A stretch of DNA of 64,000 nt from Nostocales cyanobacterium HT-58-2. Its GTDB lineage: Bacteria; Cyanobacteriota; Cyanobacteriia; Cyanobacteriales; Nostocaceae. The DNA is taken from the NCBI GenBank assembly GCA_002163975.1, contig CP019636.1, positions 2,987,001 to 3,051,000 of the forward strand. The letters are read 5' to 3'. A program made the position numbers and the translations under genes. Shown here piece after piece: positions 28,683-37,553 of this stretch; within the stretch, counting starts at the first letter, position 1; the number at the start of each line of letters is the position of its first letter. The notes beneath the pieces are model-generated. The model ran no database searches and had not been told where the DNA came from. It saw nothing but the letters and a program-made list of their open reading frames with translations.

Positions 28683-28793
28683 TGTAGGATGTGTAGCCTT
28701 TGAGTACCCATGCTGTCCAAATAATTGATGCGTTACGCCAAGATTATTGATGCGGTTATTGATGCGTTACGCCAAGGAAGAGCGCATCCTACA
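28683..28793. repeat. GTAGGATG-type inverted-repeat element, copy 2
   Basis: TGTAGGATG (28683-28691) and CATCCTACA (28785-28793) form the ends. Inside, TTGATGCGTTACGCCAAG occurs twice (about 28728 and 28759), a small internal duplication. It overlaps the 5' extension of the P450 frame, which is one reason to start that gene at 28846. Confidence 0.7.
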
Positions 28794-28845
28794 CAAACTT
28801 TCTTATCTACCTTCTTTCACTGTTTCTTCTTTTAACCAGGGACTC

Positions 28846-30216
28846 ATGAAACTAACGAGTGCATCTCATAAACTATCTTTTCCAAAATTATTGCAATGGA
28901 CGAACCGCCCTGCAGATTTTTTGGATACCTGTACTAGCCGCTATGGAGATATTTTTACAGTACAATTTCCCGGCGGTAAACCTGTTACATTTGTCAGTCA
29001 TCCCAAAGCTCTTGAAGATGTTTTGACGGCTCCTCTGGGAACCTTTACTTCTGGAGAAGGCAATGAAATGTTTAGTCCACTTATGGGGAATTCTTCCATA
29101 ATGCTGTTAGATGGCAAACCCCATCAGCGTCTACGTAAGTTGATCATGCCTCCCTTTCATGGAGAGCGTATGCGGTTCTACGGTCAGCACATTTGTGAAT
29201 TGACTGAACAGATGATGCAGTCGTGGACGATTGGACAATCTTTTGATCTCCGTGCTTGCACAGAGAATGTCCCTGTAAACGTTCTCCCAAAAGTTGTTTT
29301 TGGCTTGACTGAGGGAGAGCGTTCAAAGCAACTGCACGAAAAATTGCTGGCGTTGGTAAATCTATCAACTTCTCCATTGATTGCCCTGCATCTTTTCTTT
29401 CCGCCGCTACGGAAGGATTTAGGAGCTTGGAGTCCCTGGGGACGTCTTTTGCGCCTGAGAGATGAAGTTGATCAACTCATCTATGCTGAAATTGCTCAAC
29501 GTCGTCAGCAACCTGAATCAGAGCGCACAGATATTCTGAGCTTACTGATGCTAACTCATGATGAAGATGGTGAGCCAGTGAGCGATCAGGAGTTGCGCGA
29601 TCAATTAATTTCATTGCTTATGGCTGGTTTTGATACAACATCAACAGCCCTAACATGGGCTTTGTACTGGATTCATAAGCTACCAAGAGTACGTGAACAG
29701 CTGCTGGAAGAACTAGATACCATCAATGACTTTTCAGACACAAGGGCGATCGCTCAACTTCCTTACCTCACAGCAACCTGTCAAGAGACGCTACGCATAT
29801 ATCCAAGTATTATGCTGCCATTCCTCCGAGTCGCGCAAACTCCCTTCCAAATGATGGGTGATGAGTTTTCAGCAGGTTCACGGATTTGGCCCAATATTTA
29901 TTCAGCTCACCACCGCCGGGAGGTCTACCCAGATCCTGAGCAGTTCAAACCGGAACGTTTCCTAGAGCGACAATTTTCTCCTTATGAATATTTACCTTTT
30001 GGTGGTGGAAATCGACTCTGTGTAGGTTCTGCTTTCGCTTTGTTTCTTATAAAGCTTGTACTGTTTACTATCCTATCGCGTTATCAACTGACCCTAGTTG
30101 ATCCGCGTCCAATTCATCCTATTCGTCACGGTCCAGGACTAGCACCCTCTAGAGCTTTGCAAATGATGGTAACTGGACATCATCATCGTCGCTCAAATGT
30201 GGCGGTTCTGACCTGA
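28846..30216 (+). CDS. Cytochrome P450 (CYP110-like) of the tetrapyrrole cluster
   Basis: 456 residues from MKLTSASHKLSFPKLLQWT. The frame is open to 28747 but the extra part lies in a repeat element, and other CYP110-like proteins begin at this point. The heme-binding loop is FGGGNRLCVG, the I-helix is AGFDTTSTAL (Asp instead of the usual Glu) and ExxR is ETLR; PERFLERQFSPYEYLPF is typical. It is a soluble bacterial-type monooxygenase needing ferredoxin and a reductase. In the cluster it may hydroxylate or cleave a macrocycle substituent. Confidence 0.92.
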   Translation: MKLTSASHKLSFPKLLQWTNRPADFLDTCTSRYGDIFTVQFPGGKPVTFVSHPKALEDVLTAPLGTFTSGEGNEMFSPLMGNSSIMLLDGKPHQRLRKLIMPPFHGERMRFYGQHICELTEQMMQSWTIGQSFDLRACTENVPVNVLPKVVFGLTEGERSKQLHEKLLALVNLSTSPLIALHLFFPPLRKDLGAWSPWGRLLRLRDEVDQLIYAEIAQRRQQPESERTDILSLLMLTHDEDGEPVSDQELRDQLISLLMAGFDTTSTALTWALYWIHKLPRVREQLLEELDTINDFSDTRAIAQLPYLTATCQETLRIYPSIMLPFLRVAQTPFQMMGDEFSAGSRIWPNIYSAHHRREVYPDPEQFKPERFLERQFSPYEYLPFGGGNRLCVGSAFALFLIKLVLFTILSRYQLTLVDPRPIHPIRHGPGLAPSRALQMMVTGHHHRRSNVAVLT

Positions 30217-30289
30217 AAAGTTTTATTGCAAAACTTTTCTCTGGAACAGCATTGATTAACTGCAATTGTTTTTTCTGAGTAGGAGATAT

Positions 30290-31570
30290 ATGGCAACTCT
30301 GTTGATAACTGTACCAGCCGTTTTTGGTGAACTTTTGCCTGTTCTGTCGGTAGCTGAGGGTTTAGTTAAGCGGGGTCACCGTGTTCTGGTACATACTGAA
30401 CAGCATGCACACGACAAAGTACGGGCAGCTGGTGCTGAACTTGTCCCAATGCCCGCCTCTTGTAACCTTATATCTCGGTTAAAGAAATCTTCCGGACCAG
30501 TTCCACCATGGATTCCTGGGTTTATCCGTCCAATTTGGCGCTTTCGCAGCGAAGTTCTGACAATGACGCCAGAATTGGTTTCAGAACTAGAACCCATCAT
30601 TAAACGTGAGCAAGTAGACTGTTTAATTGGTGACAATCTTAGTTTTGGTGCAGCTTATGCAGCAGAAAGACTAGGCATTCCCTTCGTGACAATTTCTGCA
30701 TCGTGGGTAGCGACACTCGATGCGAATGGTTTCCCTGCCTACCTCCCCGCAGCACTACCACCAGCTATTGCCCGTGCTGCAATCAATTTTCTCTTACCGC
30801 TACATCGCATCCGCAAACAATTAGGTTTACCTCAGCGTCCTAAGACCACACAACCTGAGTTTCTTGCTGTGGCGGTTTCCAAGCTATTGAATTTAGTTGT
30901 CATACATGAGGAGTTTATACCCTCTAAGCAGCTTCAAGAAAACCAAGTCTTCATTGGACCAACTGTTTTTCAGATGCCTCGCACAACTGATACCCCTCCC
31001 TATGGAGAAAGCCTAGATCCTGACACCGTGTTGATTAGCAGCACAACCTCACCTGGAGAGGAGGGTGGTGTGTTCCGTCGCGCAGTGGAATCAGTTGCTC
31101 AGTTGGGTGTTCCCATACTTGCAGTTTCTGGGAGTGCTACTGATCTGCCATCAGGGCTTGGGGAAAACGTGCGTTTGGAAACTTTTGTGCCTTTTGATGA
31201 AGTTTTGCCTTATGTCAAAGCAATCATTACACATGGTGGTGCTGGAACGGTAGGAAGGGCTTTGAGGCTGGGTATTCCCATGCTTATTCTCTCTGGTTAT
31301 GCAGACTCACCAGCAACAGGTTCGCGAGCAGAAGAACTTGGCTTAGCCTATCACTTACCCAAAAACAAAGCCACTCCCAAAGCAATTCAATCTAAATTCA
31401 AAGCTTTACTACAAGACCATGCACTGCATGCTCGAGTCAAGTCTTTGTCTATGCAACTACGTTCAATGAACTCTCCAAAATTGGCAGTAAATGCAATTGA
31501 GAGCATACTACAAAATTCAAGCACAAAGGAAGGGATAAAAGTGACAGAGCAAATTTCCTTCTCCAAATAA
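30290..31570 (+). CDS. UGT-type glycosyltransferase of the tetrapyrrole cluster
   Basis: 426 residues from MATLLITVPAVFGELLPVLS, chosen because AGGAGA lies 5 bp upstream; an in-frame ATG at 30266 has no such site. GT-B fold: N-terminal domain with VLSVAEGLVKRGHRVLVHTE, C-terminal NDP-sugar domain with FVPFDEVLPYVKAIITHGGAGTV-type signature and ALRLGIPMLIL. This family includes macrolide and aromatic O- and C-glycosyltransferases. The next tailoring genes encode deoxysugar enzymes, so it probably attaches that sugar to the tetrapyrrole (inference). The IS701-type transposase follows directly. Confidence 0.9.
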   Translation: MATLLITVPAVFGELLPVLSVAEGLVKRGHRVLVHTEQHAHDKVRAAGAELVPMPASCNLISRLKKSSGPVPPWIPGFIRPIWRFRSEVLTMTPELVSELEPIIKREQVDCLIGDNLSFGAAYAAERLGIPFVTISASWVATLDANGFPAYLPAALPPAIARAAINFLLPLHRIRKQLGLPQRPKTTQPEFLAVAVSKLLNLVVIHEEFIPSKQLQENQVFIGPTVFQMPRTTDTPPYGESLDPDTVLISSTTSPGEEGGVFRRAVESVAQLGVPILAVSGSATDLPSGLGENVRLETFVPFDEVLPYVKAIITHGGAGTVGRALRLGIPMLILSGYADSPATGSRAEELGLAYHLPKNKATPKAIQSKFKALLQDHALHARVKSLSMQLRSMNSPKLAVNAIESILQNSSTKEGIKVTEQISFSK

Positions 31571-31631
31571 CGCCCACCAATTCAAAATGACCACATGGAG
31601 AAATCCAGGGGCTTTTTACCTCTATATTTTT

Positions 31632-31692
31632 TGTAGGATGCGGTCCGCTTTTGAGTACAGCATAGGTTACGCTTCGCGCTTCCCATCCTACA
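31632..31692. repeat. GTAGGATG-type inverted-repeat element, copy 3
   Basis: TGTAGGATG (31632-31640) and CATCCTACA (31684-31692) bound 61 bp containing GGTTACGCTTCGCGCTTCC. It lies between the glycosyltransferase stop and the transposase. Confidence 0.7.
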
Positions 31693-31772
31693 TTTCTTCA
31701 CCTCGAGCTACTTACGGACAAGGGCTTACAAAATTCCAAAAAAGAAGAAAACTCAAACAGTCATTGCTGAAA

Positions 31773-32993
31773 ATGGTTACGCCACGCAGAGTAGCAGAGA
31801 ACACAGTAGCTTTTATCGATCATTACTGCCAACACTATTATCATCTATTTGAAGATGTCAGGCATTTTGAAGCTTTTAAATTTTTACATTGGGGAATGCT
31901 ATCAGAAATGCCACGGAAATCCTTGCCTGCGATCGCAAAAACAGTGGGACTTAAAGATAGCCAAACATTACATCATTTTGTACGAGAAGCTCTCTGGAAT
32001 GTTAAGGCAGTGAGAGAAACTCGACTATGGCTGACAAAACTGTTTATCGGCAAAAGAGAAATCATCTTATGTATTGATGAAACTGGAGATAAAAAAAAGG
32101 GCAAAGTTACAGATTATGTAGCTCGTCAATATATTAGTAATTTGGGAAAAACAGAGAATGGTATTGTTTCGGTAAATGCTTATGGCGTCGTCGAAGGAAT
32201 AACATATCCTTTACTCTTTAAGATATTTAAACCGAGAAAGTGTCTAAAAGAAGGAGATAAATATCATACGAAACCTCAGTTGGCAGTTAAAATAATTCGA
32301 GAGTTAAAAAAACGGGGTTTTAAAATTAAGCTAGTACTTGCAGATAGTATGTACTGTGATAGCGGAGATTTCATTGGAGTTTTAGAGAAATTACAAATGC
32401 AGTTTATTGTTGCAATACGCTCCAATCACCCAATGTTAATGTCTGTTGGAAGTCAAAAATATGATAACTGTTGGCAGGCTTATCAACAAAAGATTTCTCA
32501 TTGTCAATCAGAAACTCGATTTATCCGAGAAATTGCTTTTTCTCAACGTCGCCTTCTGAGGTGTTACCAAATCAGTAAAAGTTCTTTGTCTAACCAAAAT
32601 GGAAATGAAAACTGGTATATTATGACTAATTTGCCAAATAATATTCAATTCATAATATCGCACTTTTATAATATAATAAATTGGATTGAGTATGGCTTTA
32701 AACAAGTTAAGAATAAACTAGGCTGGGCTGATTTTCGCCTGACTGATTATGCCAGTATTGAGCGATGGTGGGAACTTGTTTTTAGCGCCTATCTTCTGAT
32801 GACTATTCAGATGACTTACTTCCAATTCAAATCCCAGAATGCTCAGCAATATACTGAAGAATATTCTTCATTCATGACTTCAGATAATCAAGATCCAAAC
32901 TTGGAGATTGGGATCTCATGGAACAGTGCTCTTAAGAATTTAAGACTGATTCTAAAGCCTTATCTTTTACTATCTTATTCAACCTTCGTTTAA
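31773..32993 (+). mobile_element. IS701-type DDE transposase
   Basis: About 406 residues from MVTPRRVAENTVAFIDHYCQ; the frame is open further up but that part includes a repeat element. It matches the IS701/DDE_5 group: CIDETGDKKKGK with the first Asp, KTENGIVSVNAYGV, LADSMYCDSGDF with the second Asp, and WIEYGFKQVKNKLGWADFR with the Glu. It appears intact. I could not mark the terminal inverted repeats or a target duplication. It separates the glycosyltransferase from hemC, both on the same strand, so it may block or drive downstream transcription. Confidence 0.9.
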
Positions 32994-33217
32994 GATATTT
33001 AAGCTATCTGGTAGGAAATGCTGTTTCTCAAGTTAATCGACTTGATAAAAAATCATTTTTGGGCTTCTGCTATGAGTTTTTCCATTGCTATTGACAGAGG
33101 TTTTCTGTTGTATAGACAATAACCACCCAAAGATTTTTGGTCTAATCATTTCAAAAGTTCTGTCAGTTTTTTTCTCATTTTTCTTTTCCGAAAGTAACAA
33201 AAAAGGGGCTAAAGTTT

Positions 33218-34204
33218 ATGACTCAACCCTATCCTGTTTCATGTACCATTTTCAGTCCTTTCCGTAGGCTCAGCATCGGTTCTCGTAAAAGTCAACTTGC
33301 TCTAGTTCAAACTTACTGGGTTCAAGAACAACTCCAGAAACGCTTTCCTGATGTCTCTTTTGAAGTCCACACTATGTCCACCGAGGGCGATAAAATCCTG
33401 GATGTAGCATTAGCCAAAATAGGCGATAAAGGACTATTCACCAAAGAACTCGAATTGGGAATGCTGAACCAGGAGATTGATTTTGCTGTCCATTCCCTCA
33501 AAGATCTACCGACTTGTTTGCCAGAGGGGTTAACCTTAGCAGCTGTGACAGAACGGGAAAATCCAGCAGATGCTTTGGTGGTGCATGAAAAACACAAAGA
33601 CAATCAAATTGATACACTACCAGAAGGTTCTGTTATCGGTACGTCTTCCCTACGACGCTTAGCACAATTACGGCATCATTTCCCTCACTTAACATTTAAA
33701 GATGTGCGGGGAAATTTGAACACCCGTCTGTCCAAATTGGATGCAGGTGAGTACGATGCATTGATTTTGGCAGTTGCAGGGTTGCAGCGATTGGGAATGG
33801 GTGAGCGCATTCATCAAGTTCTGCCAACGGAAATTTCTCTTTACGCCGTCGGACAAGGAGCCTTGGGTATCGAATGCCGTGCTGACGATGTGGAAGTGCT
33901 GTCAGTTCTTCAGGCAATCGAACATACATCAACTCGCGATCGCGTTCTCGCTGAGCGTGCTTTCTTACGGGAACTAGAAGGTGGCTGCCAAGTTCCAATT
34001 GGTGTTCATACTCAGTTGAATGAAGACAAGCTAACTTTGACGGGGTTAGTAGCTAGTTTAGATGGTAAACGGCTGGTGAAAGATACGGTGACTGGTGCTG
34101 CTAAGGAAGCAGAACGTTTGGGTATTCAACTAGCTCAGAATTTGCGACAACAGGGAGCACAAGAAATTTTGGAGGAAATTTTCAAGACAGTCCAGCGAAA
34201 CTAA
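33218..34204 (+). CDS. hemC: Porphobilinogen deaminase (hydroxymethylbilane synthase), cluster paralogue
   Basis: 328 residues. It joins four porphobilinogens into hydroxymethylbilane. Family blocks: [25 protein letters not shown], the catalytic Asp in [32 protein letters not shown], and C257 in EGGCQVPIG that carries the dipyrromethane cofactor. All key residues are present, so it should be active. It is 20 bp from the SDR gene and likely co-transcribed with it. Together with hemA and hemF it forms a partial second tetrapyrrole pathway; hemB, hemD and hemE are not in the window. Confidence 0.95.
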   Translation: MTQPYPVSCTIFSPFRRLSIGSRKSQLALVQTYWVQEQLQKRFPDVSFEVHTMSTEGDKILDVALAKIGDKGLFTKELELGMLNQEIDFAVHSLKDLPTCLPEGLTLAAVTERENPADALVVHEKHKDNQIDTLPEGSVIGTSSLRRLAQLRHHFPHLTFKDVRGNLNTRLSKLDAGEYDALILAVAGLQRLGMGERIHQVLPTEISLYAVGQGALGIECRADDVEVLSVLQAIEHTSTRDRVLAERAFLRELEGGCQVPIGVHTQLNEDKLTLTGLVASLDGKRLVKDTVTGAAKEAERLGIQLAQNLRQQGAQEILEEIFKTVQRN

Positions 34205-34224
34205 TGGATTTAAGGAGATGACTA

Positions 34225-35268
34225 ATGAGGATTCTCGTCACAGGTGGCTGTGGTTTTATTGGCTCAGCCTTTTGTAGGTATATTGTAGAACAGACAGATT
34301 GGTATGTGATGAATCTGAGCCGTTCTACTTACTCGGCTACAAATGTTGCACTAGACTCAGTCAGGAATAGCGATCGCTACTGTTTTTCTAAAGGTGATAT
34401 CTCTGACTTGCATTGTTTGACTCATGTGCTTAGAAAATATTCTCCAGATGCTATCGTTCATCTTGCTGGTGAGTCAAACGTTGATTTGATATCACCACAG
34501 AAATTCTTAGAATCCAATATTTTAGGAACAAATATTCTTCTCGAAGCCACAACAGATTATTGGAAATCATTGCCGAATGAAAAGAAATCTAGGTTTCGAT
34601 TTATTCTTGTTTCAACTGTTGAGGTATACGGGGCGTTTGACTACCTGAAAAAATTTAAAGAGGATTCCCCATACCGACCTTCTTCTTTTTATGCGGCTTC
34701 TAAAGCTGCTTCTGAGCATCTGGTTTGGGCTTGTGGAGTTGGCTATAATTTGCCAATCATTATTACTAATTGCTCTAACAATTATGGTCCTTACCAGTCT
34801 ACGAAAAAGTTAATCCCTAGAGTGATTACAAAAGCTTTAAAAGGAGAAAAGATTCCAGTATATGGCAAAGGAGATAATATTCGGAATTGGTTACACGTAG
34901 ATGACCATGTTAAAGCGCTCATTTTACTTCTTAAGTTTGGTCAACCTCTAACCAAGTACAATATAGGAACATCTGACGATTTAACAAATCTAGATGTGGT
35001 GAAGCGAATCTGTCACCTTTTAGATAAACTGGTGCCAGATTTTAGTTTTGGTAAACGGGAAAAATTAATAGAATTTGTGAAGGATAGAACTGGTCATAAT
35101 CTTCGTTCTTCTGTCGATTGGAGCAAGATTCATCAGGAGATGAATTGGAGCCCAAAAGAAAGTTTTGACAGTGGTCTTGAGAAGACGGTGAAATGGTATC
35201 TCGAAAATGAAAGGTGGTGGCAATTATCAATAGATCGAGAGTTTAATAAATCTCCCATCATGGTTTAG
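34225..35268 (+). CDS. RmlB-like NDP-sugar SDR lacking the catalytic Asp
   Basis: 347 residues, length and sequence of dTDP-glucose 4,6-dehydratase (RmlB): TGGCGFIGSAFCRYI for NAD+, VHLAGESNVD, FYAASKAASEHLVWA with the Tyr/Lys pair, and IITNCSNNYGPYQSTKKLIP plus PVYGKGDNIRNWLHVDDH. The active-site triplet is changed. RmlB has S-T-D-E-V-Y-G, where Asp protonates the leaving C6 hydroxyl and Glu takes the C5 proton; here it reads STVEVYG (GTT codon in place of GAT). The enzyme may therefore not dehydrate but act as a 4-reductase or epimerase, or be defective. Next to an E1-type 3-dehydrase it belongs to a 3,6-dideoxysugar pathway. Confidence 0.88.
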   Translation: MRILVTGGCGFIGSAFCRYIVEQTDWYVMNLSRSTYSATNVALDSVRNSDRYCFSKGDISDLHCLTHVLRKYSPDAIVHLAGESNVDLISPQKFLESNILGTNILLEATTDYWKSLPNEKKSRFRFILVSTVEVYGAFDYLKKFKEDSPYRPSSFYAASKAASEHLVWACGVGYNLPIIITNCSNNYGPYQSTKKLIPRVITKALKGEKIPVYGKGDNIRNWLHVDDHVKALILLLKFGQPLTKYNIGTSDDLTNLDVVKRICHLLDKLVPDFSFGKREKLIEFVKDRTGHNLRSSVDWSKIHQEMNWSPKESFDSGLEKTVKWYLENERWWQLSIDREFNKSPIMV

Positions 35269-35631
35269 CAATTGGTAAAGAGAACGTACTTAGTAATTAG
35301 CAGCACCAAAGCATACTGTGTGTGGACTGAGAAAGGTTAAAGGGGAAAGAGCAAAGAATAAAACAGCTTTCCCTTTACCTTGCTAGTACCAATTCAAAAA
35401 ATGTTTGCAATAAACCAGCAAGGAGAGGATTGGGAAGGAGTCTCATCCATGTGTTGCATTCTTTTTTCAAAAAAGTAACAGACAATCAGAGGGGATTGTC
35501 ACCCCTTGAAAAAATTCAAAATTAACAATTGATTTATCTGTGTGAATCTGTGTGCATCTGTAGTTTGAAATATTTGTTAATTAGAATTTTGCAACAATTC
35601 CAAAATATCTACATTCAAAAAGAAAATAGTT
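35269..35631. other. Intergenic region with hairpins
   Basis: 363 bp between the SDR and E1 genes. AGGGG (about 35491) can pair with CCCCT a few bases later, followed by an A-rich stretch. Repeats of TCTGTGTG are seen. The length suggests that the E1 gene may have its own promoter. Confidence 0.4.
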
Positions 35632-36960
35632 ATGACTTTGATTAATGAGAAAAAAGTCACCTTAGAAACAGAAATCCGTAATTTTTTAACATCAACTGCT
35701 AATAACTTTGATACTCTCAAATATCTCTACAACACAACACCAGAAAACTTTGTTGCCTCTCAAACTCCAATTTACTACTCAGGACCTTATTGGGATAATG
35801 AAGAAATTGTCGCCATTATGAAGGCTGTGTTAAGTGGTCAGTGGATCACCAGTGGAGAGTCTGTTCATAAATTTGAAGAACAGTTTTCTAAACAGTTCAA
35901 CATCAAGCACTCCGTTATGGTGAACTCAGGTAGTTCTGCCAATCTAGTCATGGTAGGTGCGGTCAAAAAGTACCTAGAATGGCAAGATAACGACGAAATT
36001 ATCTTGTCTGTCGTTGGTTTTCCAACAACTCTCGCACCAATTTTGCAGCATAATCTCAAACCTGTTTTCATTGACATTGAGCTTAACTCACTCAACTTTG
36101 ATCTAGAACTGATTGAAGAGAAAATCACGAACAAGACGAAAGCGATTTTCCTATCACCAGTCCTTGGTAACCCACCCAACATGGATCGGTTACTCACAAT
36201 TTGTGAGAAATATAATCTACAACTGTTGTTAGATAATTGTGATAGCTTGGGCAGCACATGGCAAGGTCAATACCTCAACGAATATGCCATTGCCTCTTCC
36301 TGTTCCTTCTACCCTGCACATCACATTAGTACTGGAGAAGGAGGCATGGTGTCCTCTAATGTTAAGGAAATTGTGTCAATTGTACGCAGTTTAGCTTACT
36401 GGGGTCGTGATTGTTATTGTGTTGGTGCAGCAAATTTACTACCGTGCGGAACTTGTGGCAATCGCTTTGACCGATGGTTGCCCGATTATGATGGCATTGT
36501 GGACCACAAATACATTTTTACCAATATTGGCTACAATCTCAAACCTTTAGATTTACAAGGAGCAATCGGGCTTGTTCAACTCAAAAAATTTGCTGAGATT
36601 GATAGAAAACGTCGATACAGTAAACAAAGATTGCAAACGATTTTAGAGCAGTATGTTGAGGGAATTCGAGTTCCAAACGAGTTGCCAAAGGCTGAGACTT
36701 GTTGGTTTGGTACACCCATTATCTGCCCAGATCGAGAGTCTAAGCGATCGCTAGTAGAATACTTTGAGCAGAATAAGATTCAAACTCGTAATTATTTTGC
36801 CGGTAATATCCTGCTTCAACCTGCGTATAAACATTTGGAGCAAGCTGCAAATTATCCCAACGCCAATATTGTTTTAGACCGAGTCTTCTTTATCGGAGCA
36901 GCTCCTCACTACCATGAGAAGATATTTGACTACGTTGAGAAACTTCTTATTGCAAAATAG
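35632..36960 (+). CDS. E1/RfbH-type NDP-4-keto-6-deoxyglucose-3-dehydrase
   Basis: 442 residues of the DegT/DnrJ/EryC1 fold, E1 (RfbH/AscC) branch. E1 uses PMP and a 2Fe-2S cluster to remove the C3 hydroxyl of a 4-keto-6-deoxyhexose, the key step to 3,6-dideoxysugars such as abequose. The PLP-binding Lys of aminotransferases is replaced by His (H230 in SFYPAHHIS), the E1 hallmark. Iron-sulfur cysteines fit the E1 pattern: C203-x57-C261-x-C263, then C275 in TCGNRFD (or C272); the last gap is 11 residues against 7 in E1. WGRDCYC and NIGYNLKPLDLQGAIGL match RfbH. A reductase partner (E3) and the nucleotidyltransferase are not in the window. Confidence 0.93.
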   Translation: MTLINEKKVTLETEIRNFLTSTANNFDTLKYLYNTTPENFVASQTPIYYSGPYWDNEEIVAIMKAVLSGQWITSGESVHKFEEQFSKQFNIKHSVMVNSGSSANLVMVGAVKKYLEWQDNDEIILSVVGFPTTLAPILQHNLKPVFIDIELNSLNFDLELIEEKITNKTKAIFLSPVLGNPPNMDRLLTICEKYNLQLLLDNCDSLGSTWQGQYLNEYAIASSCSFYPAHHISTGEGGMVSSNVKEIVSIVRSLAYWGRDCYCVGAANLLPCGTCGNRFDRWLPDYDGIVDHKYIFTNIGYNLKPLDLQGAIGLVQLKKFAEIDRKRRYSKQRLQTILEQYVEGIRVPNELPKAETCWFGTPIICPDRESKRSLVEYFEQNKIQTRNYFAGNILLQPAYKHLEQAANYPNANIVLDRVFFIGAAPHYHEKIFDYVEKLLIAK

Positions 36961-36992
36961 CTAGTGTACTCATGCTAATCTTTACTAGCTAC

Positions 36993-37553
36993 TTACGATG
37001 TCAACCTACGACGAGCGCCTGAGGTGAGCGAAATCATCCACACTCCCTCAAACAACAGGTCAATGCCAACGAGTAGCCCAAGAAGCAGCAAGTTTTGTAC
37101 AGGTCCTTGATTCCAGATAATAATACCAAGGGCAATCTCTAAGATACCGCCAACCAGTACCCAAATCCAGTTACGTAACGGACGCAGTTGCAACGCCAAG
37201 ATGACTTGAAAGATACCCTTGATGAGGAGCAATAGTCCCAACACCAACGTCAATGCGACACCACCCCTTAAAGGATTGCGCAGCAACAAGATACCTGCAC
37301 CTATATAAAGCAGGCTGACTATGAGATTCCAAACAAGTCCTCCATCTCTGCGTGTTTGAAAGGCGTGGATCAATCGGACAATTCCCCCGATAATAAATAG
37401 CCAGCCAAACAAGACCGTTGCTGCTAAAGCTGTCAAGAATGGATTGGCGATCGCCGCGATTCCCAGAATCATCATCAAAATACCAAGCGCGATCGCCAAT
37501 CCCATGTTTTTCCGTAATTCTTCGGGGATTTGAGGTTCTGTATCGAGTCTCAT
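36993..37553 (-). CDS. HdeD/DUF308 family membrane protein
   Basis: 186 residues with six predicted transmembrane helices, e.g. LAIALGILMMILGIAAIANP, LVWNLIVSLLYIGAGILLL and NLLLLGLLVGIDLLFEGVWM. The repeated two-helix units with LxGxxxLxxG patterns are typical of HdeD (DUF308), linked to acid resistance in E. coli; the cyanobacterial role is unknown. It converges with the E1 gene and marks the right edge of the tetrapyrrole cluster. Confidence 0.88.
   Translation of the reverse strand: MRLDTEPQIPEELRKNMGLAIALGILMMILGIAAIANPFLTALAATVLFGWLFIIGGIVRLIHAFQTRRDGGLVWNLIVSLLYIGAGILLLRNPLRGGVALTLVLGLLLLIKGIFQVILALQLRPLRNWIWVLVGGILEIALGIIIWNQGPVQNLLLLGLLVGIDLLFEGVWMISLTSGARRRLTS

Noticed and set aside
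28747..28845. Upstream extension of the cluster P450
   Set aside because: The extra codons lie in a GTAGGATG repeat element and have no counterpart in other CYP110-like proteins.
31587..31772. Upstream extension of the transposase frame
   Set aside because: It includes another repeat element and no residues typical of the family; the IS701-like similarity starts at MVTPRR.
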